Position numbers and translations under genes: made by a program. Shown piece by piece: positions 55,882 to 64,000 of a stretch of DNA of 64,000 bases. Every line of letters begins with the position of its first letter. The first letter of the stretch is position 1. The notes below the pieces were generated by a model, which did no database searches, was not told the DNA's origin, and saw nothing but the letters and a program-made list of their open reading frames with translations. The DNA comes from Moraxella cuniculi DSM 21768 (GTDB lineage Bacteria; Pseudomonadota; Gammaproteobacteria; Pseudomonadales; Moraxellaceae): the NCBI RefSeq assembly GCF_900156515.1, contig NZ_FTNU01000007.1, positions 41,591-105,590 of the forward strand, given 5' to 3'.

Positions 55882-56544
55882 ATGAATACACAAAGCACTG
55901 ACAAAGCACCGAAGTTGTATTTGCTGACCAATGATGACGAGCTAACAACACTGCTTGACAAACTGCAACGAGTGTTTGATACAGGTGCGGTATCTTTGCT
56001 GCAAATTCGCCGCAAGTCTACTTTAAAATTATACGACTTGGCAACCGTTTATCGAGAGGCAGAGATGATCGTCAGCCTTGCCAATGACTACGATATTGAT
56101 GTGGTAATGAATGATGACTTGGAATTGGCATCGCATTTTGGCACAGGGCTGCACTTAGGTCAGCGTGATGGTAGTGTGCGTGTAGCAAGAGAAATCTTGG
56201 GCGATGATGTGGTGATTGGTCGCACCTGCCATACTGACATTGCCTTATTTAAGCAAGCCAAGCGAGAAGGGGCAAGCTATGGTGCGATGGGTACGGCATT
56301 TGCCTCCATCACCAAACCTCGTGCCAATATCATCTCACGCGATATTTTGCTAAAAGCGATTGAGGTTGATTTTCCGCTGTGTATTATTGGCGGTATTGCT
56401 CTTGAGAATATCCACCAGCTGCGTGATGAGTTGGCTGGCAGGCCTGTAGAATACATTGCCGTTACCGCCGATATCATGGGGCATTCGGTAGACACCATTG
56501 CTAATAAATGCCGTGCATGGCAAGAAAAACTAAATAATTGGTAA
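55882..56544 (+). CDS. thiE: Thiamine-phosphate synthase
   Basis: Joins HMP diphosphate and thiazole phosphate. The 220-residue (beta/alpha)8 protein has VSLLQIRRKSTL near 33, VVMNDDLELASHFGTGLHLGQRDG with catalytic Asp, VIGRTCHTDIALFKQAKREGASYGAMGTAF and ITKPRA, and LCIIGGIALENIHQL. AAGGAGAA is present nine bases before the ATG. Ends six bases before mfd. Confidence 0.94.
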   Translation: MNTQSTDKAPKLYLLTNDDELTTLLDKLQRVFDTGAVSLLQIRRKSTLKLYDLATVYREAEMIVSLANDYDIDVVMNDDLELASHFGTGLHLGQRDGSVRVAREILGDDVVIGRTCHTDIALFKQAKREGASYGAMGTAFASITKPRANIISRDILLKAIEVDFPLCIIGGIALENIHQLRDELAGRPVEYIAVTADIMGHSVDTIANKCRAWQEKLNNW

Positions 56545-56550
56545 ATTTAT

Positions 56551-59500
56551 ATGATACAAAATCTCACCGCTGATTTGCCCACAAAGCCTGCCCATAAGAC
56601 CACTTTGCCTTTATTGGGTGGTGCTGATTTGAGTTTTTGGCTGTCTCATCTTGGTAAGCAGCGGCTAACCGTGATGATTACCAAAGATCAGCATGAGCTA
56701 AATCAGCTAGAAACAGAATTGGCATTTTTTGGCATCACTGCCAAAGTTTTTAGCGATTGGGAGATTTTGGCATACGATCAGTTATCCGTGCATCAAGACA
56801 TCAGCTCCGAGCGGATTGCACTGCTGACCCAAATGCCAACAACGGGTATTTTGTTGGTGAGTATACAGACGCTGATGCAACGAATTGCACCACCTGCTTG
56901 GCTAATTGGCAGGCACTTTGATTTGCAAGTTGGCGAGCGATTTGATATTGACAAGCAAAAACAACGGCTAAGTAAGGCAGGTTATATCCACACGGATAAT
57001 GTCTTTGAGCCTGGTGAATTTGCTGTGCGTGGCAGCATTGTTGATATTTTTGCAATTGGGCAAAGTTTGCCGTTTCGCCTTGATTTATTTGATGATGAAA
57101 TTGAATCCATCAAGTTTTTTGATCCGCAAACACAGCGAACCATTGATGATAATAAATTAGCAGAACTAAAAAAACAATCTTGGGAAAATAGCGAAACAGC
57201 CAACTGGCAACTGCCCAAGACTGCAAGCGTTGAGCGAATGCGTCTGTTGCCTGCACGAGAATTTCCACTAATCGAAGGGCGTGAATTATTTCGTCAGAAT
57301 TTTGCCAGTATCTTTGAGGCAGTCAGTGCCAGAAAAGTTGAACTGTTTAATGATGTGATGGCTGGCATTGCAGCACAGGGGGTGGAATATTATGCACCGC
57401 TGTTTTTTGATATTGATCAATGGCTAAGCACGGGCAGTTTGTTCTCTTATTTGCCACAAGATGCACTGATCGTCAGCCATGCCAATACGGCAGAGCAACA
57501 TGAGCGTTTTTGGCAACAAATCCAATCTCGCTATCATGCACGAGCTCATGATAAACAGCTGCCAATTTTGCCACCTGATTATTTATTTTTGCCAAATAAT
57601 GAATTTCATCAAGCATTAAAATCTTATGCACGCATTGTCATTGATACATCGCAACAAGCTGCCATAGAGCAAGCCGACTACGCACAAAGTGACCAACCAA
57701 AACTTGGCGATATGCAGATTGTGCCGCCACCAACTTTGCTTATCAATCATCAGGCGGTAGAGCCACTTGTAGAGCTGCTTGACTTTATTAAGACCAATCA
57801 GGCAGCCACATTGATTGTTGCCGAAAGTGCTGGTCGCCGTGAGATTATTTTAGAGTTACTAAAAGGTAAAATCGATACCGAACTGGTTGATAATTATCAA
57901 GATTTTATTAATAAAAAAGATAGATTTTATACAAATAAAGTTGCCATCAGCGTTTCTGCCATTGAGCGAGGTTTGTGGTTGCAAGGTGATGATAGCATCT
58001 GCATCATTAGTGAGACGCAAATTTTTGGTCGGCAGGTATTGCAGGCACGCCGTCGCCGCCAATCCAGTGTTTCGCAAGATTTTTTGGTCAAATCAGTAAC
58101 CGAGCTGACCGAAGGTGCTTTGGTGGTGCATTTGGAGCATGGCATCGGTCGTTATCAGGGGCTGGTGGTGCTTGATGTTGGCGAGGGTGAGCAAGAATTT
58201 ATTCATCTAAAATACGCCGATGATGCCAATATTTATGTGCCAATTACCAATTTGGCATTGATTGGGCGTTATAGCGGTACAGATTCGCAAGCGGTTGCTT
58301 TGTCAAAAATCGGCTCGGGTAAATGGGAGAAATCCAAACAAAAAACCTTAGAGCAGATTTATGATGTTGCCGCTGAACTGTTAAACACCCAAGCCAGACG
58401 CAATGCCAGAGCTGGTATTAGTTTTGACATTGACATGGCTCAATACGAGTTGTTTGCCAGCGGTTTTGCCTTTGAAGAAACGCCAGATCAAGCCGAAGCG
58501 ATACAGGCAGTAATTCATGATATGAAGCAATCCAAACCAATGGATAGGCTTATCTGCGGCGATGTTGGCTTTGGTAAGACAGAGGTGGCAATGCGTGCGG
58601 CGTTTATTGCCGTGCAAGCAGGCTATCAAGTGGCGGTGCTTGTGCCTACCACGCTGCTTGCAGGGCAGCATGAGGACAGTTTTTTGAGCAGATTTGCTGA
58701 TTGGCCAATTAAAATTGAAAGTCTTTCGCGATTTGGTAATAAAAAACACCACGAAAAAGTCATCAAAGGTCTGGCAGAAGGCGTGGTGGATATTGTCATC
58801 GGCACACATAAGTTGATTCAGGACGATGTTAAATTTAAGCGTCTAGGCTTGATGATTATTGATGAAGAGCATCGTTTTGGCGTGCGGCACAAAGAGCGAA
58901 TCAAGGCATTGCAAAGCAATATTGACAGCCTGGCTATGACAGCAACGCCCATTCCTCGCACGCTGAATATGGCATTGTCTGGTATGCAGGATATTTCTAT
59001 CATTGCCACACCGCCTGCCAGACGCTTGCCCATCAAGACTTTTTTGTTGCCAAAATCAGACAGTACAATTGTTGATGCGATTTTGCGTGAGATTTTGCGT
59101 GGTGGGCAAGTGTATTATCTGCACAATGATGTTGCCAGCATCGAGGCGGCAGCGGATAGCTTGCGAGAGCTGGTGGGGCAGGCTCGCGTTGCGGTGGCAC
59201 ATGGACAGATGAATGAGACAGAGCTGTCGATGGTGATGAGCGATTTTTATCACAAAAAATTCAATGTCTTGGTTGCAAGCACCATCATCGAAACTGGCAT
59301 TGATGTACCAAATGCCAACACCATCATCATTCACCGAGCGGATAAATTTGGTATCGCTCAGCTGCATCAGTTGCGAGGTCGTGTCGGACGCAGTCATCAT
59401 CAAGCCTACTGCTATCTGCTTGTGCCTTCGCTAAAAGGACTAAGTGCAGATGCCAAAAAACGCCTTGATGCCATCACTCGTGCCAATACTCTGGGTGCAG

Positions 59501-60132
59501 GATTTATGCTGGCTTCAGAGGATTTGGAAATTCGTGGTGCTGGCGAAATCTTGGGCAAGGAACAAAGTGGCAATATGCAAACCATTGGCTTTGGGCTATA
59601 CATGGATATGCTTGAGCGTGCAACCAAGGCCATCAAGCAGGGCAAAACACCAAGCCTTGCCACGCCACTGGACTTAATCAGCGAAATTGACATTCATGCT
59701 TCGGCACTGATTCCCGAGAGCTATTTGGCTGATGTGCATGAGCGGTTGTTATTTTATAAAAAAATCAGCAGCTTAGATGATATTGCAGCACTGATTGCTG
59801 TGCGTACCGAGATGATTGACCGATTTGGTGCCTTGCCTGTTGCTACCCAGAATTTATTTGCTGTGCATCGCATTCGTATTCGCAGTAAGGCGTTGGGCAT
59901 TGCTAAGATTGACGCAACAGACAGGGTTATTACCATCTTGTTTCGCCCTGATACTTTGGTTGATGGTCTGGCGATTATTAAGCTGATTCAATCTGGCGAT
60001 GGCTATCGTATGCTTGGCGAAACGACAATCCGCCATCAAAGCCCATCGGTGATGGACACGCAAGCACGCCTTGACAAAATCCATGAGCTGCTTTTGTATT
60101 TTGAGGCAAATACTGTTCGCTTAGCCAGTTAA
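56551..60132 (+). CDS. mfd: Transcription-repair coupling factor Mfd
   Basis: Mfd removes stalled RNA polymerase and recruits UvrA. The 1193-residue protein has the UvrB-like N-terminal module, the RNA polymerase interaction domain (VVHLEHGIGRYQGLVVLD near 526), the RecG-type translocase with Walker A GDVGFGKTEVAMRAAF near 671, DEEH box (IIDEEHRFGVRHKERIK), motif TATPIPRTLNM, motif VI QLRGRVGRS, and the C-terminal regulatory domain. Length fits E. coli Mfd (1148). Confidence 0.97.
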   Translation: MIQNLTADLPTKPAHKTTLPLLGGADLSFWLSHLGKQRLTVMITKDQHELNQLETELAFFGITAKVFSDWEILAYDQLSVHQDISSERIALLTQMPTTGILLVSIQTLMQRIAPPAWLIGRHFDLQVGERFDIDKQKQRLSKAGYIHTDNVFEPGEFAVRGSIVDIFAIGQSLPFRLDLFDDEIESIKFFDPQTQRTIDDNKLAELKKQSWENSETANWQLPKTASVERMRLLPAREFPLIEGRELFRQNFASIFEAVSARKVELFNDVMAGIAAQGVEYYAPLFFDIDQWLSTGSLFSYLPQDALIVSHANTAEQHERFWQQIQSRYHARAHDKQLPILPPDYLFLPNNEFHQALKSYARIVIDTSQQAAIEQADYAQSDQPKLGDMQIVPPPTLLINHQAVEPLVELLDFIKTNQAATLIVAESAGRREIILELLKGKIDTELVDNYQDFINKKDRFYTNKVAISVSAIERGLWLQGDDSICIISETQIFGRQVLQARRRRQSSVSQDFLVKSVTELTEGALVVHLEHGIGRYQGLVVLDVGEGEQEFIHLKYADDANIYVPITNLALIGRYSGTDSQAVALSKIGSGKWEKSKQKTLEQIYDVAAELLNTQARRNARAGISFDIDMAQYELFASGFAFEETPDQAEAIQAVIHDMKQSKPMDRLICGDVGFGKTEVAMRAAFIAVQAGYQVAVLVPTTLLAGQHEDSFLSRFADWPIKIESLSRFGNKKHHEKVIKGLAEGVVDIVIGTHKLIQDDVKFKRLGLMIIDEEHRFGVRHKERIKALQSNIDSLAMTATPIPRTLNMALSGMQDISIIATPPARRLPIKTFLLPKSDSTIVDAILREILRGGQVYYLHNDVASIEAAADSLRELVGQARVAVAHGQMNETELSMVMSDFYHKKFNVLVASTIIETGIDVPNANTIIIHRADKFGIAQLHQLRGRVGRSHHQAYCYLLVPSLKGLSADAKKRLDAITRANTLGAGFMLASEDLEIRGAGEILGKEQSGNMQTIGFGLYMDMLERATKAIKQGKTPSLATPLDLISEIDIHASALIPESYLADVHERLLFYKKISSLDDIAALIAVRTEMIDRFGALPVATQNLFAVHRIRIRSKALGIAKIDATDRVITILFRPDTLVDGLAIIKLIQSGDGYRMLGETTIRHQSPSVMDTQARLDKIHELLLYFEANTVRLAS

Positions 60133-60247
60133 AAAGGGCGGTGTCAAGCTTAGGCAGATAGCTGTGTTTAATTAAAATATATTATTAATTATTATAAAAA
60201 CTCAAGTACAGACTTAAGGCGAGCAAGCAACCATAAAGCAGATACTC

Positions 60248-60487
60248 TTAGAACCAATCCTCCAGCAAAAAAACACGCCCTCTGACCTGCGGTGGCTTGG
60301 TCTTGGCAGGGCGGTTTTTTTGTGGCAGCTGGTTGCTACCTTGTGATTGCGAAGGCGTAATGACTGGCTGTGGCTCATTGAGTTTAATCGGCAATGGGCT
60401 TGGTGCTAATTGGATATTTTGACAAGCAGTCAAAGACAGTGCCGCCAAAATCAGCCCAAGTCGCAACCATAAATGCTGATATTGCAT
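60248..60487 (-). CDS. Small lipoprotein of unknown function
   Basis: 79 residues with a lipoprotein signal (LWLRLGLILAALSLTAC, lipobox LTAC) and a Pro/Gln-rich mature part ending in PQVRGRVFLLEDWF. No family recognised. It is only three bases after tolB, the place where pal is usually found; it lacks the OmpA-like peptidoglycan-binding domain, so it is not Pal. Confidence 0.75.
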   Translation of the reverse strand: MQYQHLWLRLGLILAALSLTACQNIQLAPSPLPIKLNEPQPVITPSQSQGSNQLPQKNRPAKTKPPQVRGRVFLLEDWF

Positions 60488-60490
60488 GGG

Positions 60491-61744
60491 TTATTTTGAC
60501 CACACTGGATCACGCACAACGCCTGTGGTTGGCAGTGTCTGCACGGCATTGTTGGACAATGAACGAATCATCAGCTGACTTTGGTTGCCTTGATTGACAG
60601 CGTAGACAATGCGGCTGCCCGATGGCGAAAAACTGGCGGCGGTTTCTGTGCCTGCGACAGCAAAGCTTTGCAGCGTCTTGCCTTGTTGATTGACAATGAT
60701 GATACGGCCTGCGGCAGTGTAGATGATTTTTGAGCCATCAGCACTAACGCGGGGGTTGCTGCCACGGGCGACAAGCTGGGTGCTTTTGCCTGTGGCAAAG
60801 TCGTATTTTTGCAAACTTTGGCTGCGAGTGCCATGATCTGCGGTATAAACAAACCCTGTACCATCGGGCAAATAACTGGGAGAGTTTTCTGCTCCTGACA
60901 AGCTGGTCAGTTTCTCAAGACTGTTTGCTGCCAAATTCAGCCGATAAATGTTGGGATTGTTTGCCTCATGACTGCCCGAAAAAATCAAACTGCCCCCATC
61001 TGGCGAAAAACTCGGTGCTAAATTATGCCCCCAAAATGGCGTAACCATTTGCACCTGATTGTTATCCAGTGAACGCACATAAATCACAGGCAGGGCGTTT
61101 TTGCTTTGTACGCTATAGGCGATATAACGACCATCTGGCGAAAAACTTGGCGTCATGATTGAGCCATTGACCGTATCAAGCGTTGCCAAATTTTTGCCAC
61201 TCATGTCCACAAGTTTTAACATGGAGGTTTTGTTGCTTGGCAAGCCTGTTTCTTCAACGAAGGCAATTTTACCGACCAAATCTGATGGCTTGCCTGTGAT
61301 GCTTTGATAAATTTTATCGCTGATTTGGGCATAAGAGGCTGCCAAGGCAGTGCTGTTATTCTCACTGACTTGGGTTTGTTTGGCACCAACCGAGCCTGTG
61401 GTGGTATCAACCAACTGATAGCTGATGGCAAGTTTATTGGCTGGCATGGTGTGCGTTTGCACCAGCACCACTTGACGAAATCCTTGATTACGCCAAGTGC
61501 TAAGATTATTGACAATATCGGTAGCATTGGTGGTGTTTTGTGGCAGATTTTGTGCTGTTGCCCCAAGCCCTGCAAGCGTCAGATTGTCGGTAATGCGTCC
61601 TGCATCAGCAAATGGCATGACCGCCACAGGGTAGCGACTTTCTTGTACTTGGCGAGTAACCACAATCACTTCATCTTGTGCCATGGCAACTGATGGTATC
61701 AGGCTGATAAATAGTGTCAGTGGCAAAATACGAATTGTTGGCAT
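60491..61744 (-). CDS. tolB: Tol-Pal system beta-propeller protein TolB
   Basis: Periplasmic TolB links TolA with Pal. Start at ATG 61744 with AGGA at good distance gives 417 residues and signal peptide ISLIPSVAMA|QDEV; an ATG at 61774 overlapping the tolA stop is also possible. The N-terminal domain (VAVMPFADAG) is followed by WD40-like beta-propeller repeats: FSPDGRYIAYSVQSKNALPVIYVRSL, APSFSPDGGSLIFSGSHEANNPNIYRL, SPSYLPDGTGFVYTADHG, SFSPSGSRIVYAV. Confidence 0.96.
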   Translation of the reverse strand: MPTIRILPLTLFISLIPSVAMAQDEVIVVTRQVQESRYPVAVMPFADAGRITDNLTLAGLGATAQNLPQNTTNATDIVNNLSTWRNQGFRQVVLVQTHTMPANKLAISYQLVDTTTGSVGAKQTQVSENNSTALAASYAQISDKIYQSITGKPSDLVGKIAFVEETGLPSNKTSMLKLVDMSGKNLATLDTVNGSIMTPSFSPDGRYIAYSVQSKNALPVIYVRSLDNNQVQMVTPFWGHNLAPSFSPDGGSLIFSGSHEANNPNIYRLNLAANSLEKLTSLSGAENSPSYLPDGTGFVYTADHGTRSQSLQKYDFATGKSTQLVARGSNPRVSADGSKIIYTAAGRIIIVNQQGKTLQSFAVAGTETAASFSPSGSRIVYAVNQGNQSQLMIRSLSNNAVQTLPTTGVVRDPVWSK

Positions 61745-61770
61745 ATTGGCTTTCCTATCAATTGTTAAAT

Positions 61771-62496
61771 TCATGGCTCATTGGGCGTGCTGATTAATTG
61801 CTCGGTAACAAATTGCAGCTTGATATTATCCCTTAGTCCTGCAAGCTCACTAAAGGGTGCAGCGGCGTATACCGCAGCTTCAATGGATTCTTTTAAATCA
61901 GGATGTCCGCCCCCATAAATGATGGCTGTTACATTGCCATTGCCATCAATATTCACCTGAAAGCTGATGCTTTGATTGGGCTGGGCTGGATATCTTTTCC
62001 AGATGGTTTCGATGCGGTTTTTGACAGCGGTCAATGCGGCATTGATTTGAGCCTTGTCTGGTGTACTGGTTGTTGTTGTGCTGCCAATTGTCGCCAACTC
62101 ACTGGTATCGCTTGGAGGATTGTTGGTGTCAAGTGTAGGATAATCATCAAAACTTGGCGTGGAACTTGCCAGCTCTTGATACGCTTCAGCTGGCTTGGTG
62201 GATTGGTAGGCTTGGCGATGATAAGTTTGGGCAGTCATCAGTGCCATGTCAGAAGGGGTTATTTGCGTGGTTTGGCTGGTTTTTTTGGGCTGGGCTTGTA
62301 ATAGAGCGTCTTTGGCAGCGGCAAAATCAGCCTGACTTGCCAGCACGGTTGTCATGGCGGCTGGCTGCTGTGGCGGCATTATCGATGATAAGCTGAGTGC
62401 AAAGATAGCAAGCCCATGCACCAGCACACTTGCCACAATGGGCAGTGCCACAGTGCGTTTTTGTTCATTGGCGGGCGTAGACAAATACGGCTTCAT
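61771..62496 (-). CDS. tolA: TolA-type energy transducer, short form
   Basis: The 241-residue protein has an N-terminal membrane anchor (ALPIVASVLVHGLAIFALSLS), a spacer of about 100 residues rich in Ala, Gln, Thr and Ser, and a C-terminal TolA/TonB-type domain (IETIWKRYPAQPNQSISFQVNIDGNGNVTAIIYGGGHPDLKESIEAAVYAAAPF). It is much shorter than E. coli TolA (421), which has a long Ala/Lys helix. Located between tolR and tolB, confirming its role. Confidence 0.9.
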   Translation of the reverse strand: MKPYLSTPANEQKRTVALPIVASVLVHGLAIFALSLSSIMPPQQPAAMTTVLASQADFAAAKDALLQAQPKKTSQTTQITPSDMALMTAQTYHRQAYQSTKPAEAYQELASSTPSFDDYPTLDTNNPPSDTSELATIGSTTTTSTPDKAQINAALTAVKNRIETIWKRYPAQPNQSISFQVNIDGNGNVTAIIYGGGHPDLKESIEAAVYAAAPFSELAGLRDNIKLQFVTEQLISTPNEP

Positions 62497-62502
62497 GACA
62501 AT

Positions 62503-62937
62503 CTACTTGGTGGGTTTTGTTTCGCTTAATAAGCTCACTTGGCTAATGCCTGCCTGCTGAATGCGTGCCATGACAGCCATGATTTGACTGTAAGGGTTGC
62601 GTGCATCAGCATTTAGCATGACTTGCAGCTCGTTATTTTCGGCATATAATTGACGCAATAATCCATCAAGTGCCACAAGATCCATCGGCTCGTCAATGGC
62701 GTTTTTGTGGCTGACATACAATGTGCCATCGGCTTGTAGACTGATGATGACGGGCAAATCCGACTGCTTAATGGATTTGGTATTCTCAGCAGGCAAAGAG
62801 ATTTCAACCCCTGTGGTCATCATCGGTGCCGTTACCATAAAAATCACAAGCAGCACCAGCATGACATCAATATACGGCACAACATTCATCTGGCTATTGA
62901 GCGATTTTTGTGTGCGAGTGAAGCGATGCCTAGCCAT
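62503..62937 (-). CDS. tolR: Tol-Pal system protein TolR
   Basis: ExbD/TolR family. Start at ATG 62937 (MARHRFTRTQKS), 8 bases overlapping the tolQ end. The 144-residue protein has one membrane segment with the functional Asp (YIDVMLVLLVIFMVTAPMM) and a periplasmic domain ending AGISQVSLLSETK. With TolQ it uses proton-motive force to energise TolA. Confidence 0.95.
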   Translation of the reverse strand: MARHRFTRTQKSLNSQMNVVPYIDVMLVLLVIFMVTAPMMTTGVEISLPAENTKSIKQSDLPVIISLQADGTLYVSHKNAIDEPMDLVALDGLLRQLYAENNELQVMLNADARNPYSQIMAVMARIQQAGISQVSLLSETKPTK

Positions 62938-63640
62938 GATAAGACCCTTGTGTGCTTGACTCTTGGGCGGTGTCGGTATATCGTGCCGCTTTGGTAAAAG
63001 CTGCCAGCAGTGTCGCCAACAAACCTTCGGCAAATAAACTACGGCGTTCGTAGATGGCATTGGCTTTGGCGGTAAAATGGTTAAATGCAAGACTGGCAGG
63101 AATGGCGGCAAATAAACCAAGTGCAGTTGCAATCAATGCCTCAGCAATGCTTGGTGCGACAATGGCAAGACTGAGCGAATCTGCCTGACCTAATCCAATA
63201 AAGGCGTTCATAATCCCCCAAACCGTGCCAAATAAGCCAATATATGGCGACACCGAAGCGATGCTGGCAAGGGTTGCCAAGCCAGACTCAAGCAATGCCT
63301 GCTGATTGCCCAGTTGTTGGTGCAATCGTCTTTGCAGCACCTCAACATGGGTATTGGGCGGCAGGCTATTATCACGCTGGCTCATGATGTCATAAAAAAT
63401 CGCCTCAAGCCCCGTCCGCTCATTTTCTCTTTGTACCACAGCCAACTGCTTATCAAGACTGTCCGTCCAAAACCACGCCTCAAAGCGTTCATCAAAGCGT
63501 GCCACGCCGCCAATTCTGATAAACAGCTGAAAAATAATCACCCAGCTGACAACGGATAAAATAAGCAGTAATGCCATCACCAGTTTGACAACAAGGCTGG
63601 CTTGCAACACAAGGCCGATGAGATTGATGGATTCATTCAT
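62930..63640 (-). CDS. tolQ: Tol-Pal system protein TolQ
   Basis: ExbB/TolQ-type proton channel subunit. ATG 63640 (MNESINLIGLVLQ) matches the family start; the frame extends further upstream without support. The 236-residue protein has three membrane segments: LVVKLVMALLLILSVVSWVIIF, GLATLASIASVSPYIGLFGTVWGIMNAF and APSIAEALIATALGLFAAIPASLAF. First gene of tolQRAB. ybgC is not upstream; an insertion sequence begins 79 bases before the start. Confidence 0.95.
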   Translation of the reverse strand: MNESINLIGLVLQASLVVKLVMALLLILSVVSWVIIFQLFIRIGGVARFDERFEAWFWTDSLDKQLAVVQRENERTGLEAIFYDIMSQRDNSLPPNTHVEVLQRRLHQQLGNQQALLESGLATLASIASVSPYIGLFGTVWGIMNAFIGLGQADSLSLAIVAPSIAEALIATALGLFAAIPASLAFNHFTAKANAIYERRSLFAEGLLATLLAAFTKAARYTDTAQESSTQGSYHG

Positions 63641-63677
63641 ACAAAAACTTAACTTGCAATTATGATAAATACTCATC

Positions 63678-63683
63678 ATTATA
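63678..63683 (-). promoter_or_regulatory. Extended -10 of the tolQ promoter
   Basis: TATAAT preceded by TGC on the minus strand, about 38 bases before tolQ. No good -35 was seen. The insertion sequence starts 36 bases upstream of it. Confidence 0.45.
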
Positions 63684-63724
63684 GCATAAGTTTGGCAAAC
63701 ATAACCATGACCCAACAGTGAACC

Positions 63725-63767
63725 GCACCCCAAAAGTTAGACATTCCACTACTAACTCTTGGGGTGC
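63725..63767 (+). promoter_or_regulatory. Hairpin at the insertion sequence end covering the orfA ribosome binding site
   Basis: GCACCCCAAAAGTTAG (63725-63740) and CTAACTCTTGGGGTGC (63752-63767) pair in 15 of 16 positions around 11 bases. GGGGTG, six bases before the ATG, lies in the second arm and would be hidden in read-through transcripts. Confidence 0.5.
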
Positions 63768-63772
63768 TTTCT

Positions 63773-64000
63773 ATGGCAAAATACACACTTGATTTCAAGC
63801 TGTCTGTGATGGCCTATTATCAAAACAATCACAGCTACAAACGCACAGCAAAACATTTTGGTTTAGACCACAAAACAGTAGAGCTTTGGGTCAAACTCTA
63901 CCAAGCACACGGTATTGATGGTATTAAAAGACGAAGAACCAAAGCCATCTATGACACCACCTTTAAACTTAACGCTGTACAACAAGTTCTTCTTGGCAAA
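63773..64000 (+). CDS. IS3-family transposase orfA (helix-turn-helix), cut by window edge
   Basis: 76 codons from ATG 63773 to the window end: MAKYTLDFKLSVMAYYQNNH, SYKRTAKHFGLDHKTVELWVKLYQAHGIDGI, KRRRTKAIYD. The helix-turn-helix with KxVELWVxxYxxHGxxGL pattern is the OrfA of IS150-group IS3 elements. Its OrfB would follow outside the window. Confidence 0.85.
   Translation, partial: MAKYTLDFKLSVMAYYQNNHSYKRTAKHFGLDHKTVELWVKLYQAHGIDGIKRRRTKAIYDTTFKLNAVQQVLLGK

Larger units (their letters stand above)
63719..64000 (+). mobile_element. IS3-family (IS150-like) insertion sequence, left part
   Basis: The element begins TGAACCGCACCCCAAAAG, close to the TGTACTGCACCC start of IS150-group elements, and includes orfA. 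The right end is beyond the window. Confidence 0.7.

Noticed and set aside
1..64000. Over-represented TTGCCA/TGGCAA words
   Set aside because: They appear mostly to follow from Ala-Lys and Ala-Ile codon pairs (GCC AAA, GCC ATT); no consistent longer flanking motif was seen by eye.

Overview
The window looks like chromosomal DNA of a Moraxella-type gammaproteobacterium (Moraxellaceae). The evidence is moderate-to-low G+C by eye, a core gene set that fits this family (accBC, trpGDC next to trpS-scpA-scpB-rluB, rlmN-pilF-ispG-hisS-yfgM-bamB-der, surA-lptD divergent from amgK-murU, tolQRAB), short intergenic gaps and many 1-4 base gene overlaps. No rRNA operon, CRISPR array, prophage or replication origin was seen. 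Assignment to the genus Moraxella is inference; species was not determined.

Layout: (1) Bases 1-4601 are accessory and noticeably AT-rich. On the minus strand an IS1595-family transposase is followed directly by a beta-class DNA methyltransferase and then by a large protein, cut by the window edge, with an N-terminal PD-(D/E)XK nuclease motif and an N6-adenine methyltransferase core (type IIG-like restriction-modification). The methyltransferase ribosome binding site overlaps the transposase stop codon. (2) Bases 4.7-27.5 kb are housekeeping: tatD on the plus strand, then on the minus strand accBC, a LOG-family gene, rnd, ybaB-recR, nrdA (with an apparent NrdR box pair), trpGDC-trpS-scpAB-rluB, and roxA - small membrane ORF - dnaE-trmJ-cysE-tag. 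A run of nine G residues (minus strand) sits at the small membrane ORF and could be phase variable. (3) Bases 27.8-39.9 kb, plus strand: prmB, rlmN, pilF, ispG, a secreted unknown, hisS, yfgM, bamB, der, and a membrane protein with a DnaJ-like six-CxxC zinc region.

(4) Bases 39.9-47.2 kb are a second accessory stretch with a redox or detoxification character: ohr, a DsbA/FrnE-like protein, a metallo-beta-lactamase-fold protein with a degenerate metal motif, an NAD(P)-binding reductase, doxX, two NTF2-like genes, and an HxlR-type regulator. Two identical 32-base copies of a palindromic operator lie 2.2 kb apart, one beside the HxlR gene and one upstream of the reductase gene, and define a probable small regulon. 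Three sequences that match Neisseriaceae DNA uptake sequence dialects at 11 or 12 of 12 positions cluster within about 1.2 kb here, suggesting uptake of DNA from a Neisseriaceae donor.

(5) Bases 47.2-63.7 kb are again core: thiI, surA-lptD (outer membrane biogenesis), amgK-murU (peptidoglycan recycling), a tRNA-Val/tRNA-Asp operon, thiE, mfd, and tolQRAB ending in a tiny lipoprotein gene where pal is usually found. The window ends inside an IS3-family (IS150-like) insertion sequence starting at 63719, 36 bases from the probable tolQ -10 element.
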